NCBI RefSeq assembly: GCF_014779595.1
Contig: NZ_JACXZT010000019.1
Span: 1,912,462 to 1,976,461 of the forward strand
Source: Halomonas sp. ML-15
Lineage (GTDB): Bacteria > Pseudomonadota > Gammaproteobacteria > Pseudomonadales > Halomonadaceae
DNA: 64,000 bases
Direction: 5' to 3'
Shown here: positions 17,960 through 26,417 of the stretch, in pieces
Layout of the letters: each line of letters starts with the position of its first letter
Position numbering within the stretch: position 1 is the stretch's first letter
The notes under the pieces: generated by a model
The model's database searches: none
What the model was told of the DNA's origin: nothing
What the model saw: the letters and a program-made list of their open reading frames with translations, nothing else
Made by a program: the position numbers and the translations under genes

Positions 17960-19522
17960 TTGACTCCCCTGACAAATACGGGACGCACCGTGGCTCTGGG
18001 CTGCGCCTGCTGGTTACTCCTGCTGCCGCTGGTGAGCGCCGCCCAGAGTACCGAGGAGCACTTCGAGGCGGTGATCGAGCGCGCCGAAACGCTGGCTGGA
18101 GAGCCCCACGACAGTCGCCGCGGCGAGCTGCCCACCGCGCTCCGCGACCTGAACTATGACACTTACCGCCAGATCCGTTTCCGCGGTGATCGGGCGATCT
18201 GGCGCGACGCTGGTCTGTTCTCGGTGCAGTTGTTCCACAGCGGTTTTCTGTTCGAGACGCCGGTAACGCTCAATCTGATCGAAGATGGTGAAGTCCGTCC
18301 CCTGGAGTTCTCCAGCGACTATTACTCCTACGACGGCGACGCCGAACGCCTGCTCGAGGCCGACCTCGACGGCGCCGGCCATGCCGGCTTCCGGCTTCAC
18401 TACCCGCTCAACCGCGGCGACTACGACGATGAATTCCTGGTATTTCTCGGCGCCAGCTACTTCCGCCTGGTCGGCCGAGACCAAGGCTACGGCCTCTCCA
18501 CCCGCGGGCTGGCCATCGATACCGGCGGCTCCCAGGGGGAGGAGTTTCCCGCCTTTCGCGAGTTCTGGCTGGTCAAGCCAGACGATGATGCCAACGAGAT
18601 GAGCGTGCTGGCGCTGCTCGACAGCCCTTCGCTGGCCGGCGCCTACCGCTTCGATATCCGCCCCGGCCGCGATGTGGAGGTCGAGGTCGACGCCCGCCTG
18701 TTCGCCCGCCGCGACGTTGACAAGCTTGGCGTGGCGCCGTTGACCAGCATGTTTGCCCATGGCGATACCAGCGCCTACCCCGCCGATGACTTTCGGCCAC
18801 GCGTCCATGACTCCGAAGGCCTCACCATGCGCACCACCGCCGGCGAGTGGATCTGGCGGCCCTTGACCAATCCGCGTCGCTTGCGCTTCTCACGGCTGCT
18901 CGACGGCGAGCTCTCCGGCTTTGGTCTGGCCCAGCGTGAGCGCAATTTCGATGCCTACCTGGATATGGAAGCACGCTACGATCGTCGTCCCAGCCAGTGG
19001 GTCGAGGCGCTGGGCGGCGACTGGGGCAGCGGCGGCGTCGAGCTGGTGGAGATCCCCACCGACACCGAAACCAACGACAACATCGTTGCCTACTGGGTAC
19101 CGGATGAGCCGCTCAATGCCGGCGAGTCGCGGCGTTTCCACTACCGCACCCATACCTTCGGCTCACAGCCAGAGGCTCAGCAGGTCGCCAGCGTGGTGCG
19201 CACTCGCACCGGCTGGGCCGCCATCCCCGGCCAGAGCAACCCGCCACCGCGCAGCCGCCGACAGTTCATGGTCGATTTTCATGGCGGAGAACTCGCCGGC
19301 CTCGACGCCAGCCAGCCGGTGGACGCCGAGCTCACCACCAGCGACGGCGAGATTCACCAGCTGCAGGTACAGCAGCTCCCCGATGGCGATACCTGGCGCG
19401 CCAGCTTCCGCGTGCAGCCCGAAGGGCGCAGCGCCGCCGACATGCGCCTCTATCTGAGCCTGCGCGGCCAGCGAATCAGCGAAACCTGGAGCTATGTCTG
19501 GTACCCCGATGAGCTACGCTGA
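17960..19522 (+). CDS. opgG: periplasmic glucan biosynthesis protein OpgG/OpgD
   Basis: The product is a MdoG-family protein of about 520 residues that acts in the periplasm on the osmoregulated beta-glucan backbone. A signal peptide is visible (TVALGCACWLLLLPLVSAAQ) and the mature part starts with the family's FEAVIERAETLA. A TTG start is proposed because GAGGAAA sits eight bases upstream and no ATG lies between the promoter region and the signal peptide; the longest open frame would start far inside the divergent gene. Conserved blocks include FLGASYFRLVGRDQGYGLSTRGLAIDT-like text near residue 165. It overlaps opgH, the glucosyltransferase. Confidence 0.88.
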   Translation: MTPLTNTGRTVALGCACWLLLLPLVSAAQSTEEHFEAVIERAETLAGEPHDSRRGELPTALRDLNYDTYRQIRFRGDRAIWRDAGLFSVQLFHSGFLFETPVTLNLIEDGEVRPLEFSSDYYSYDGDAERLLEADLDGAGHAGFRLHYPLNRGDYDDEFLVFLGASYFRLVGRDQGYGLSTRGLAIDTGGSQGEEFPAFREFWLVKPDDDANEMSVLALLDSPSLAGAYRFDIRPGRDVEVEVDARLFARRDVDKLGVAPLTSMFAHGDTSAYPADDFRPRVHDSEGLTMRTTAGEWIWRPLTNPRRLRFSRLLDGELSGFGLAQRERNFDAYLDMEARYDRRPSQWVEALGGDWGSGGVELVEIPTDTETNDNIVAYWVPDEPLNAGESRRFHYRTHTFGSQPEAQQVASVVRTRTGWAAIPGQSNPPPRSRRQFMVDFHGGELAGLDASQPVDAELTTSDGEIHQLQVQQLPDGDTWRASFRVQPEGRSAADMRLYLSLRGQRISETWSYVWYPDELR

Positions 19523-21431
19523 GCCCGCGCCCCGCCAGCCGCTGTTGTGGCTGCGCCGGTTGGGCCTCGCTGGCGTGGTGCTGGGCAGCACCGCGCTGGG
19601 CGTAGCGACCATGTTCCGTATCCTCCATGACGGCGGATTGAGCATGCTGCAGGTCGCGGTGCTGGGGCTGTTCACCGTCACCTTCGGTTGGATCGCCCTG
19701 GCCTTCTGGACCGCTGTCATCGGATTTTTGCTTAGCCTGACCCGACGCGACCCGTTGAGCCTGGCACGCCAGACGCCACCGGTCGTCGCGCCGCTGAGCT
19801 CGCGCACCGCGCTGGTCATGCCGATCTACAACGAATCTCCGGCCCGCGCCCTGGCCGGCCTGGAAGCCACCTGTCAGGATCTGCTGGCCAGCGCCAATCA
19901 CGCTCTTGACGACCATATCGAAGCCTTCATCCTCAGCGACACTCGTGACGACGCCATCGCCGGCGATGAGCGACGCCATGTGGTGGCGCTACGTCAGCGC
20001 CTGGCCGGCCGGCTCGAGGTGCACTATCGTCGTCGCGCCGACAACACCGCGCGCAAGGCCGGTAACCTGGCCGAGTTCTGCCGCCGCTGGGGGCACCGCT
20101 ACGACTACCTGATAGTACTCGACGCGGATAGCCTGATGGGCGGCAAGAGCCTGCTCGCGATGATCGGCGCCATGCAGCGCGAGCCCGACCTGGGTCTGCT
20201 GCAGACGGTCCCGATCCCGGTGCGGCAATCCACCCTGTTCGGGCGATTCACGCAGTTCGCCGCGGCCCTCTACAGCCCCATGCTGGCCACCGGCCAGGCC
20301 TTCTGGCAGGGCGACTGCGCCAACTACTGGGGCCATAACGCCATCCTGCGCACCCGCGCCTTCATGGCTCACTGCGGGCTGCCGACGCTGCCAGGCCGCC
20401 CACCGCTGGGCGGCGATATCATGAGTCACGACTTCGTCGAAGCGGCGCTGCTGCGGCGCGGCGGCTGGCGGGTGAGGCTCGATGTGCGCCTCAACGACAG
20501 CTTCGAGGAGCTGCCCGGCAACCTGCTCGACTACGCCAAGCGCGACCGCCGCTGGACCCAGGGCAACCTGCAGCACCTGCGCCTGCTGGCGACTGCAGGC
20601 CTGCACCCCATCAGCCGCCTGCATTTCGCCATGGGGGCACTGGCCTATCTCTCCTCGCTGCTATGGGTGATGATGCTGGCGCTGAGCAGCGCCGCCGCCA
20701 TGCTCGACGTCTTCAGCCGCGAGCGCTTCTTCGGCGACAGCTACCAGCTGTTTCCCGACTGGCCGCTGGATACCAGCGCCATGGTCATGCCGCTGCTGGC
20801 GCTGACCGCCGCCATGCTGCTGCTGCCCAAGCTGTTTGGTCTGCTGCTGGCACTCTGGCAGACTCCTGCGGCCTTCGGCGGGCGCTGGCGATTGAGCATC
20901 AGCGCGCTGCTGGAAATGCTCCACGCGATCCTGATCGCACCGCTGATGATGGCCTACCACAGCGTCTTCGTGCTGGGCATTGTGCTCGGCCGCAGCGTCG
21001 GCTGGGATCCGCAGCTACGTGAGGGGCGCCCGGTGCCCTGGCGCCAGGCGTTTACCCACAGCCGTGCGGCCACCCTGCTCGGCGGCGGCTGGGCGCTGGC
21101 CATGTACCAGTTCACGCCGGCCTTCTTCTGGTGGCTGACGCCGGTATGGGCGGGGCTGATCGTCGCCCCGCTGCTGGTGAGGCTGTCGGGAAACCGTCGC
21201 CTTGGCGCCTGGCTGGCGAGGCTTGGACTGCTGGCGGTACCCAGCGAGGTATCTCCCGCCGCGGTGCTGACGCGCCTCGACCAGGCGCTGCATCGCCCCA
21301 CGCCGATGCTGGCCGATAGCGGCGCGGCCACTGCTCCGCCGGAACAACCGGGCGACATGCCGGCTCAAAGCCTTAGCCGGCGTCGCCGGCAACCCGCACG
21401 ACAGCGTCCGCCCCTCAAGGAACCGCACTGA
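19494..21431 (+). CDS. opgH: glucans biosynthesis glucosyltransferase OpgH
   Basis: A 645-residue inner-membrane family 2 glycosyltransferase that makes the linear beta-1,2-glucan chain from UDP-glucose. Two N-terminal membrane segments precede the cytosolic GT2 domain, which contains LDADSLMGG near residue 220 and the processive-enzyme motif RRWTQGN near residue 352; several further membrane helices follow. It is shorter than E. coli OpgH (847 residues), like other non-enteric versions. Two starts are possible: the ATG used here, and ATGAGCTAC 15 bases later (19509). The C-terminal 40 residues are Arg- and Pro-rich. It overlaps opgG and the next gene. Confidence 0.92.
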   Translation: MSGTPMSYAEPAPRQPLLWLRRLGLAGVVLGSTALGVATMFRILHDGGLSMLQVAVLGLFTVTFGWIALAFWTAVIGFLLSLTRRDPLSLARQTPPVVAPLSSRTALVMPIYNESPARALAGLEATCQDLLASANHALDDHIEAFILSDTRDDAIAGDERRHVVALRQRLAGRLEVHYRRRADNTARKAGNLAEFCRRWGHRYDYLIVLDADSLMGGKSLLAMIGAMQREPDLGLLQTVPIPVRQSTLFGRFTQFAAALYSPMLATGQAFWQGDCANYWGHNAILRTRAFMAHCGLPTLPGRPPLGGDIMSHDFVEAALLRRGGWRVRLDVRLNDSFEELPGNLLDYAKRDRRWTQGNLQHLRLLATAGLHPISRLHFAMGALAYLSSLLWVMMLALSSAAAMLDVFSRERFFGDSYQLFPDWPLDTSAMVMPLLALTAAMLLLPKLFGLLLALWQTPAAFGGRWRLSISALLEMLHAILIAPLMMAYHSVFVLGIVLGRSVGWDPQLREGRPVPWRQAFTHSRAATLLGGGWALAMYQFTPAFFWWLTPVWAGLIVAPLLVRLSGNRRLGAWLARLGLLAVPSEVSPAAVLTRLDQALHRPTPMLADSGAATAPPEQPGDMPAQSLSRRRRQPARQRPPLKEPH

Positions 21432-22240
21432 TGCCGCACACTCACGACTCCCCGCCATCACTGCAGGAGCGCGGCAAATCCCTGCTCGGCGTCGCTCGCT
21501 CGCTGGTCGTCTATTGGCGCCCCGGTCGTCAGCGCGGCCTGCAGCGACTCTACGAAGAGTTCCTGGCCCCCGGTGATCTGGCCTTCGATATCGGCGCACA
21601 CCTCGGCGACCGTACCGCCGCCTTCCAGGCGCTGGGCGCCGAGGTGGTGGCACTGGAACCACAACCGGCGCTGTTTCGTTGGCTGGTGCGACTGATGGGC
21701 GAGCGCAGCGGGCTAGTGCTGATGCCGCTGGCTGCAGGCCCCGAAGAGTGCGAGGCCGAGATTGCCATCAGCGCCGCCAACCCCAGCGTCTCGACCCTGG
21801 CGCGCCGCTGGCGGGAGCGCATCGGGCGCGACAACCCCGGCTTTCGACAGGTACGCTGGGAGCGTCGGATCACCGTGAGGGTCACTACCCTGGACGTATT
21901 GATCCAGCGTTTCGGCGTGCCGCGCTTTATCAAGATCGACGTCGAGGGCTTCGAAGCCGAGGTGCTGAGCGGTCTTAGCAAGCCGGTGGAGGCGCTATCG
22001 GTGGAGTTCGTCGCCGGCGCGCTGGACGTCTCCCAGGCCTGCGTCACGCGCCTTGAAGCGCTGGGTGATTACCGCTTCAATGCCATTCAGGGCGAGCGTC
22101 GCGAGTTTCTCTGGGATGAGTGGCGCAGCCCCGCCCAGGCTCACGACTGGCTGGCAGGCGGTGCCGACGGTCTCGCCTCAGGCGACCTCTATGCGCGCCT
22201 TCAGCCCAAGGCCACCCGAGACTTCGGAGAGATGTCATGA
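21431..22240 (+). CDS. FkbM-family methyltransferase
   Basis: A 269-residue protein with an FkbM SAM-binding core: LAFDIGAHLGDRT near residue 50, ALEPQP about 25 residues later, and FIKIDVEGFEAEVLSG near residue 178, the family's signature. FkbM enzymes O-methylate sugars, lipids or polyketides. Its ATG shares a base with the opgH stop (TGATG), so it is probably translated with opgGH; methylation of the periplasmic glucan or its precursor is a testable inference, not shown by sequence. Confidence 0.83.
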   Translation: MPHTHDSPPSLQERGKSLLGVARSLVVYWRPGRQRGLQRLYEEFLAPGDLAFDIGAHLGDRTAAFQALGAEVVALEPQPALFRWLVRLMGERSGLVLMPLAAGPEECEAEIAISAANPSVSTLARRWRERIGRDNPGFRQVRWERRITVRVTTLDVLIQRFGVPRFIKIDVEGFEAEVLSGLSKPVEALSVEFVAGALDVSQACVTRLEALGDYRFNAIQGERREFLWDEWRSPAQAHDWLAGGADGLASGDLYARLQPKATRDFGEMS

Positions 22241-23043
22241 CCACCCTCTGCCACTGGGCCGACCTCAGCCACTGCCGGCTCGGCGCCCTCGCCGGCGAGG
22301 ACCCGGTAGCGATTCTGGTCCTCGGTGCCATCGAGCAGCACGGTCACCACCTGCCCCTCTCCACCGATCTCGATATTGCTCTGGGCCTGCAGCAGGCAAC
22401 GCTGGAGGCCCTGCAGCGCCGCCAGGCGAAGGTATGCACCCTCTGCCTGCCACCCCTCGCGGTGGGCGCCAGCGACGAACACGCCAGCTATCCCGGCACC
22501 CTGAGCCTGCCCGCCCCGCTGGCCATCGCCACCCTCGAAGCCTACGGCGACAGCATCGCCCGAGCCGGCATTCGCCGCCTGCTGCTGCTCAATAGCCACG
22601 GCGGCAACAAGGCAGTGATGGATCTCGCTGCACTGACCCTGCGTCGCCGCCACGCCATGCTGGTGGTCAAGGCCACCTATACCCGGCTGGCACCACCGCC
22701 CAGCGACTGGCTGCCTGCCCAGGAGCTGCGCCACGGCCTCCACGGTGGCGCCCTGGAAACCGCCATGATGCTGCACTTGGCGCCGCACAAGGTCGAGATG
22801 TCGCTGGCCGGGCACCCTCCATCGAGCGGGGAGTCCCTGGCGGCCGCCGGCAAGCGCCTGGGCCCCGAAGGCGAGGCCGCCTTCGCCTGGCTGGCCGAGG
22901 ACCTGCACGCCGACGGCGTCGCCGGCAACGCCACCCTGGCCGACGCCGCACTCGGCGAGCGGCTGGTGGCGCACTACGCCGAGGGCCTGGCCGAGGTGGT
23001 GATCGAGACCCAGGCGCTATCGCTATCCGGCTGGGCTAAGTAG
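22237..23043 (+). CDS. creatininase-family amidohydrolase
   Basis: A 268-residue metal-dependent amidohydrolase. Metal-binding motifs are intact: EQHGHHLPLSTD at residues 33-44, NSHGGN near residue 125, and HGGALETAM near residue 168. The family includes creatininase, the mycofactocin peptidase MftE and the archaeal FAPy deformylase ArfB of flavin/F420 synthesis. GGAGAG precedes the ATG, which overlaps the FkbM stop (ATGA). It is last in the opgGH unit but also flanks RibA and RibD genes just downstream, so a deformylase-like step on a GTP-derived pyrimidine is a possible role. The neighbouring region 23044-23301 contains only a repeat. Confidence 0.82.
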   Translation: MTTLCHWADLSHCRLGALAGEDPVAILVLGAIEQHGHHLPLSTDLDIALGLQQATLEALQRRQAKVCTLCLPPLAVGASDEHASYPGTLSLPAPLAIATLEAYGDSIARAGIRRLLLLNSHGGNKAVMDLAALTLRRRHAMLVVKATYTRLAPPPSDWLPAQELRHGLHGGALETAMMLHLAPHKVEMSLAGHPPSSGESLAAAGKRLGPEGEAAFAWLAEDLHADGVAGNATLADAALGERLVAHYAEGLAEVVIETQALSLSGWAK

Positions 23044-23071
23044 CACTAAGCCAGGGCTGACAAGACAACGG

Positions 23072-23250
23072 AGACCGGGGGAAGGCCGAAGAGGAGGTGT
23101 CGATGCCAGGGGTGAGGAGCACTGCTCCGAACGGGCTGGCCATGGATGGCCAGCACCGGTCCTGCAAACGGAGCAGGATGCGAGAGTGCAGCAGGGCATC
23201 GGTAGCGCCCAGGGAGGGTTTACAGCGCCTCCTCGAAGGCCTTTCGACGG
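23072..23250. repeat. dispersed intergenic repeat, copy B (inverted relative to copy A)
   Basis: This gap between the creatininase and ribA genes carries the reverse complement of copy A with only scattered differences over about 170 bases, including TGGCCATGGATGGCCA, the GGAGCAGGATGCGAGAG block and GGTTTACAGCGCCTCCTCG. The open frame through it is not protein-like. Position between two convergent stop codons fits an element tolerated only between genes. Confidence 0.85.
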
Positions 23251-23301
23251 CCCCCCCCCGCCCTTGTCGCTATCTGCAAAAGGGCCGGGGAGTCAACGGG
23301 G

Positions 23302-24438
23302 CTACTTGCAGGCCGAGGAGCGTGATGTATCGGCGTGAAGCACATCATCCAGCAGATGGCCGGAACGTTCCGCCTTGGCGCTGAGGTAGCGACGGTTGTG
23401 ATCGTTGAGCTGGCCATACAGCGCCTGACGCTCCACCACCTCGATGCCGCCCGCCTCCAGTGCCACAATCTTCTGCGGGTTATTGGTCAACATCTGGATA
23501 CGCTGGATCTCGAGCGCGCCGAGCATATCCACCGCGGCGCGGTAGTGGCGCTCGTCGTCGCCAAAGCCCAGGACCTGATCGGCGTCCACGGTATCCAGGC
23601 CACCATCCTGCAGGGTGTAGGCGCGCAGCTTGTTGGCCAGGCCGATGCCGCGCCCTTCCTGCGCCAGATAGAGCAGTACCCCGCCGCCCAGCGACTCGAT
23701 ATCCGCCACCGCGTTGCGCAGCTGCTCGCCGCAGTCGCAGCGCAGGCTGCCGAACAGGTCACCGGTCAGACACGCCGAGTGCAGGCGCAGCGGTACCGCC
23801 GACGGCCAGTCACGGCGATGGCCGATGACCACCGCCACATGCTCACGCAGGCCGTCCGGCTCGCGAAACAGGATAAAGCGGCTCTCTGGCGCGTCGGCCA
23901 GCGGTATCCGCGCATCGCTGACTCGGGTCAGCATCCCCGCCGCACTGTCGAAGCAACCGATCGCCGCCTCGGCCTCGACGCTCAGCCACTCCCCGCTATC
24001 GATACGCGCCTGTGCCACGTCACGCGCCTCTCCGCTCAGCTTGACGGTGAGCGCCGCGGGGATCAGCAGCGCACGGCGCATCAGCGCCAGGGCACCGCGC
24101 TCGCCAGCATCGGCAGGTTGGGCCAGTGTCGCCACCCGCGGCTCGGGCTGAGAGCCGAACGCCAGGCGCTCGAGACGAGCCAGATCGAGCGGTCCGCAGC
24201 TGCTCAGCGGCAGTCGCAATGCCTCGGCCTGGTGGGCGTCAGCGCTGGCACCGAGTACCGCCAGGCGATGCCGGCTGACCACCAGCGCAGCTTCCGGCTG
24301 CAGCTCCTCCAGCCGCGCTGCCTGCAGCCCCTCCAGCGGCTGAATCAGGGTCGCCGTGTCGGCGTCCTGCAGCACCACCGGCACCCCGCGGCGTAGATCG
24401 AAGATGGCGCGCTCGACGTGATGTCCTATGCGTGGCAT
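23302..24438 (-). CDS. ribA: GTP cyclohydrolase II (RibA) with long N-terminal extension
   Basis: The 378-residue protein has a C-terminal GTP cyclohydrolase II domain from about residue 185. The zinc cysteines are in LHSACLTGDLFGSLRCDCG, and YLAQEGRGIGLANKLRAYTL plus MLTNNPQK are the catalytic/GTP regions. The N-terminal 180 residues lack the DHBP synthase (RibB) signature and look like a degenerate version. The enzyme would convert GTP to 2,5-diamino-6-ribosylamino-4-pyrimidinone 5'-phosphate with release of formate. AAGGAGG precedes the chosen ATG. No FMN riboswitch is visible upstream, and the neighbours are not other rib genes except a RibD reductase domain, so a role outside bulk riboflavin synthesis is plausible. 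Confidence 0.87.
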   Translation of the reverse strand: MPRIGHHVERAIFDLRRGVPVVLQDADTATLIQPLEGLQAARLEELQPEAALVVSRHRLAVLGASADAHQAEALRLPLSSCGPLDLARLERLAFGSQPEPRVATLAQPADAGERGALALMRRALLIPAALTVKLSGEARDVAQARIDSGEWLSVEAEAAIGCFDSAAGMLTRVSDARIPLADAPESRFILFREPDGLREHVAVVIGHRRDWPSAVPLRLHSACLTGDLFGSLRCDCGEQLRNAVADIESLGGGVLLYLAQEGRGIGLANKLRAYTLQDGGLDTVDADQVLGFGDDERHYRAAVDMLGALEIQRIQMLTNNPQKIVALEAGGIEVVERQALYGQLNDHNRRYLSAKAERSGHLLDDVLHADTSRSSACK

Positions 24439-24455
24439 ATAGCCTCCTTGTCGCC

Positions 24456-26417
24456 TCAACCGGGTAGGCGTATGGCACTGAGGGTAGTAAATCGACATAC
24501 GGGCGCGACGGCGCCGCGGGTGCGTTGGACTTGTGCCGCCCGAGGGGGCTGCCCATGATAAGAAACGTTTTTGATCGAGAGAGGCCGTGCATGAGCGAAG
24601 CCGCCAAGCCCCCAACGCCGCGCCGTGACGACGCCGACCTGGCGTTCGCCTGGAAGGCGCTGCTGACGGCGCGCGACCACTCCTGGGAGGATGTTACCGA
24701 GCTTGTCATCCACCGTAATAGTGCGCGTCTGACGCTGCACCGCGGCGGACACTGGCATGCCGAGCCGGCCCTGGACAGCGCCACCGCGGCCCTGCTCGAC
24801 AGCCTGCTGCCGCTGGTCTGCGATAGTGGACCGCGGGTCATCGCCCAACTCGGCCAGAGCCTCGACGGGCGTATCGCCACCCATAGCGGTCACTCCCACT
24901 ACATCAATGGATTCGAGAGCCGGGTTCACCTGCATCGGCTGCGCGCCCTGGTCGACGCAGTGCTGGTCGGCGCCGGCACCGCCGACGAGGACGACCCGCA
25001 GCTCAACGTGCGCCACATCGAGGGGCGCCAGCCGCTGCGCGTGGTGCTCGATCCGCGCGGCCGGGTGCCGGTCGCGCGGCGTGTATTTCAGGACCCGACG
25101 CTGCCCACCTTGCATCTGCTCGGCGAGGGCATGGCCCCGCCTGTCGGCGTCGGCGCGCATGTCGGCCAGCGCTGGCTGGCGCGTGACGCCGAGGGGCGAG
25201 TGGCTCCCCAGGCGGTGATCGACGCCCTCCAGCAGGCGGGCTGCCGCCGCGTGCTGATCGAGGGCGGCGGCCAGACCGTATCGCAGTTTATCGCCGCCGG
25301 CTGCGTCGACCGCCTGCATCTGCTGGTGGCGCCGCTGCTGATCGGCTCCGGCCGCCCCGGATTGACGCTGCCGCTCATCGACACCCTCGACCAGGCGCTG
25401 CGCCCGTCGATGCGGCGTTTCGACTGCGGCGACGACACCCTCTTCGATATCGCCTTGCGAGCCTCCGTTGGCTGAGCCAGGCGCCGCGCTGCGCTTACGC
25501 TGCCACCAGCATAGCGCCCCGGGCAGGCTGGCCAGCAGCACCAACAGCCCGTAGCTCACCGACACCGCCACGCCCTGGGCCGGCGGCAAGCCGACGCCGA
25601 GCCAGACCAGGGCCGCAGCGCCTTCGCGAAAGCCCCAGCCGGCCACCGACAGCGGGATCAGCATCGCCAGCAGCACCGGCGGAAGCAGCGCCAGCAGCGT
25701 GGTGGCCGGCAGCTCGACGCCGATGGCGCGAGCCGCGCAGACGAAGATCGCTCCATAGCTCGCCAGCACCAGCAGCGAGCCTCCCAACTGCGCCGGCCAG
25801 GCACGCCGGCTGAATAGCGCGCGATGCACATCGCCACCCAGCCCCTTGGCCCATAGCGGCATATTGAGGTTTGATCGATACAGCCTCCGCCACAGCACGG
25901 CGCCGAGTACGGCCAGTCCCAGCGCGCCGACGGCGCCTATGACCACGCCGGGGCGGGTCAGCAGCCGACCGAAGGCCGTATGCCACAGCGGCGACAGCGC
26001 CAGAATGGCCAGCGTGACCACCGCCAGTACCAGTTGCCCGGACGCGCGCTCGATCAGTACCCCGCGCCAGGCCGCCGCGCGCCTGCCGCTGGCACGGGCG
26101 TGGCGCCAGGCGCGGGTGGCATCACCCAATACCGCTCCGGGCAGCACCTGGTTGAGAAAGCTGGCCAGATAGTAGTCGTTGATGGCATGGCGCCAGCTCA
26201 GCCCCACCCCCAGACGAGAAGCGGTAAAGCGCCAGCGCCACGCCGAGATCACCACCTGGGGCAGGCTCAGCAGCAGCGCCAGCAGCACCCAGCCGGGGGC
26301 AAGCCGCTGTACTTCGGCGACCACTTCCCCAGCGTCCAGCCACACCGCAACACCGACCAGCAGCGCCAGGCTGACCGCCAGGCGCAGCAGGCTGCGCCGC
26401 CGCGAGGCGCCGACCAT
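24456..26417 (-). CDS. flippase-like (UPF0104 / lysylphosphatidylglycerol synthase membrane-domain) protein with no stop before the opposite-strand RibD gene
   Basis: Residues 1-309 form a recognisable UPF0104/AglD-type membrane domain with about eight helices; NDYYLASFLNQVLPGAVLGD near residue 60 and PLSVAGWGFREGAAALVW near residue 262 are family-like. Homologues are usually around 310-330 residues. Here the frame has no stop at that point and runs on for about 340 residues antisense to the RibD-like gene, ending 17 bases from ribA. The extra part looks like a shadow of RibD codons, so the biological C terminus is uncertain. It starts by a TGATG overlap with the methyltransferase gene upstream. 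Confidence 0.7.
   Translation of the reverse strand: MVGASRRRSLLRLAVSLALLVGVAVWLDAGEVVAEVQRLAPGWVLLALLLSLPQVVISAWRWRFTASRLGVGLSWRHAINDYYLASFLNQVLPGAVLGDATRAWRHARASGRRAAAWRGVLIERASGQLVLAVVTLAILALSPLWHTAFGRLLTRPGVVIGAVGALGLAVLGAVLWRRLYRSNLNMPLWAKGLGGDVHRALFSRRAWPAQLGGSLLVLASYGAIFVCAARAIGVELPATTLLALLPPVLLAMLIPLSVAGWGFREGAAALVWLGVGLPPAQGVAVSVSYGLLVLLASLPGALCWWQRKRSAAPGSANGGSQGDIEEGVVAAVETPHRRAQRLVEGVDERQRQSGAAGADQQRRHQQMQAVDAAGGDKLRYGLAAALDQHAAAARLLEGVDHRLGSHSPLGVTRQPALADMRADADRRGHALAEQMQGGQRRVLKYTPRDRHPAARIEHHAQRLAPLDVAHVELRVVLVGGAGADQHCVDQGAQPMQVNPALESIDVVGVTAMGGDTPVEALAELGDDPRSTIADQRQQAVEQGRGGAVQGRLGMPVSAAVQRQTRTITVDDKLGNILPGVVARRQQRLPGERQVGVVTARRWGLGGFAHARPLSIKNVSYHGQPPRAAQVQRTRGAVAPVCRFTTLSAIRLPG
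24591..25475 (+). CDS. RibD C-terminal-type (dihydrofolate reductase fold) reductase
   Basis: A 294-residue protein containing only a RibD reductase domain, from about residue 85: AQLGQSLDGRIATHSGHS, then LRALVDAVLVGAGTADEDDPQLNVR, and GCRRVLIEGGGQTVSQFI near residue 215. The deaminase half of bifunctional RibD is absent; the first 80 residues are not recognisable. The fold reduces the ribosyl side chain of GTP-derived pyrimidines with NADPH. The ATG at 24591 follows GAGAGAGG; two earlier in-frame ATGs lack such a site. It is divergent from ribA and is overlapped on the other strand by an unusually long open frame (24456-26417). Confidence 0.84.
   Translation: MSEAAKPPTPRRDDADLAFAWKALLTARDHSWEDVTELVIHRNSARLTLHRGGHWHAEPALDSATAALLDSLLPLVCDSGPRVIAQLGQSLDGRIATHSGHSHYINGFESRVHLHRLRALVDAVLVGAGTADEDDPQLNVRHIEGRQPLRVVLDPRGRVPVARRVFQDPTLPTLHLLGEGMAPPVGVGAHVGQRWLARDAEGRVAPQAVIDALQQAGCRRVLIEGGGQTVSQFIAAGCVDRLHLLVAPLLIGSGRPGLTLPLIDTLDQALRPSMRRFDCGDDTLFDIALRASVG

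Noticed and set aside
23097-23384. Possible small gene between creatininase and ribA
   Set aside because: Frame is formed by repeat copy B; no homologue-like features.
24439-24590. FMN riboswitch between ribA and the RibD-like gene
   Set aside because: None of the conserved RFN-box segments are present on either strand.
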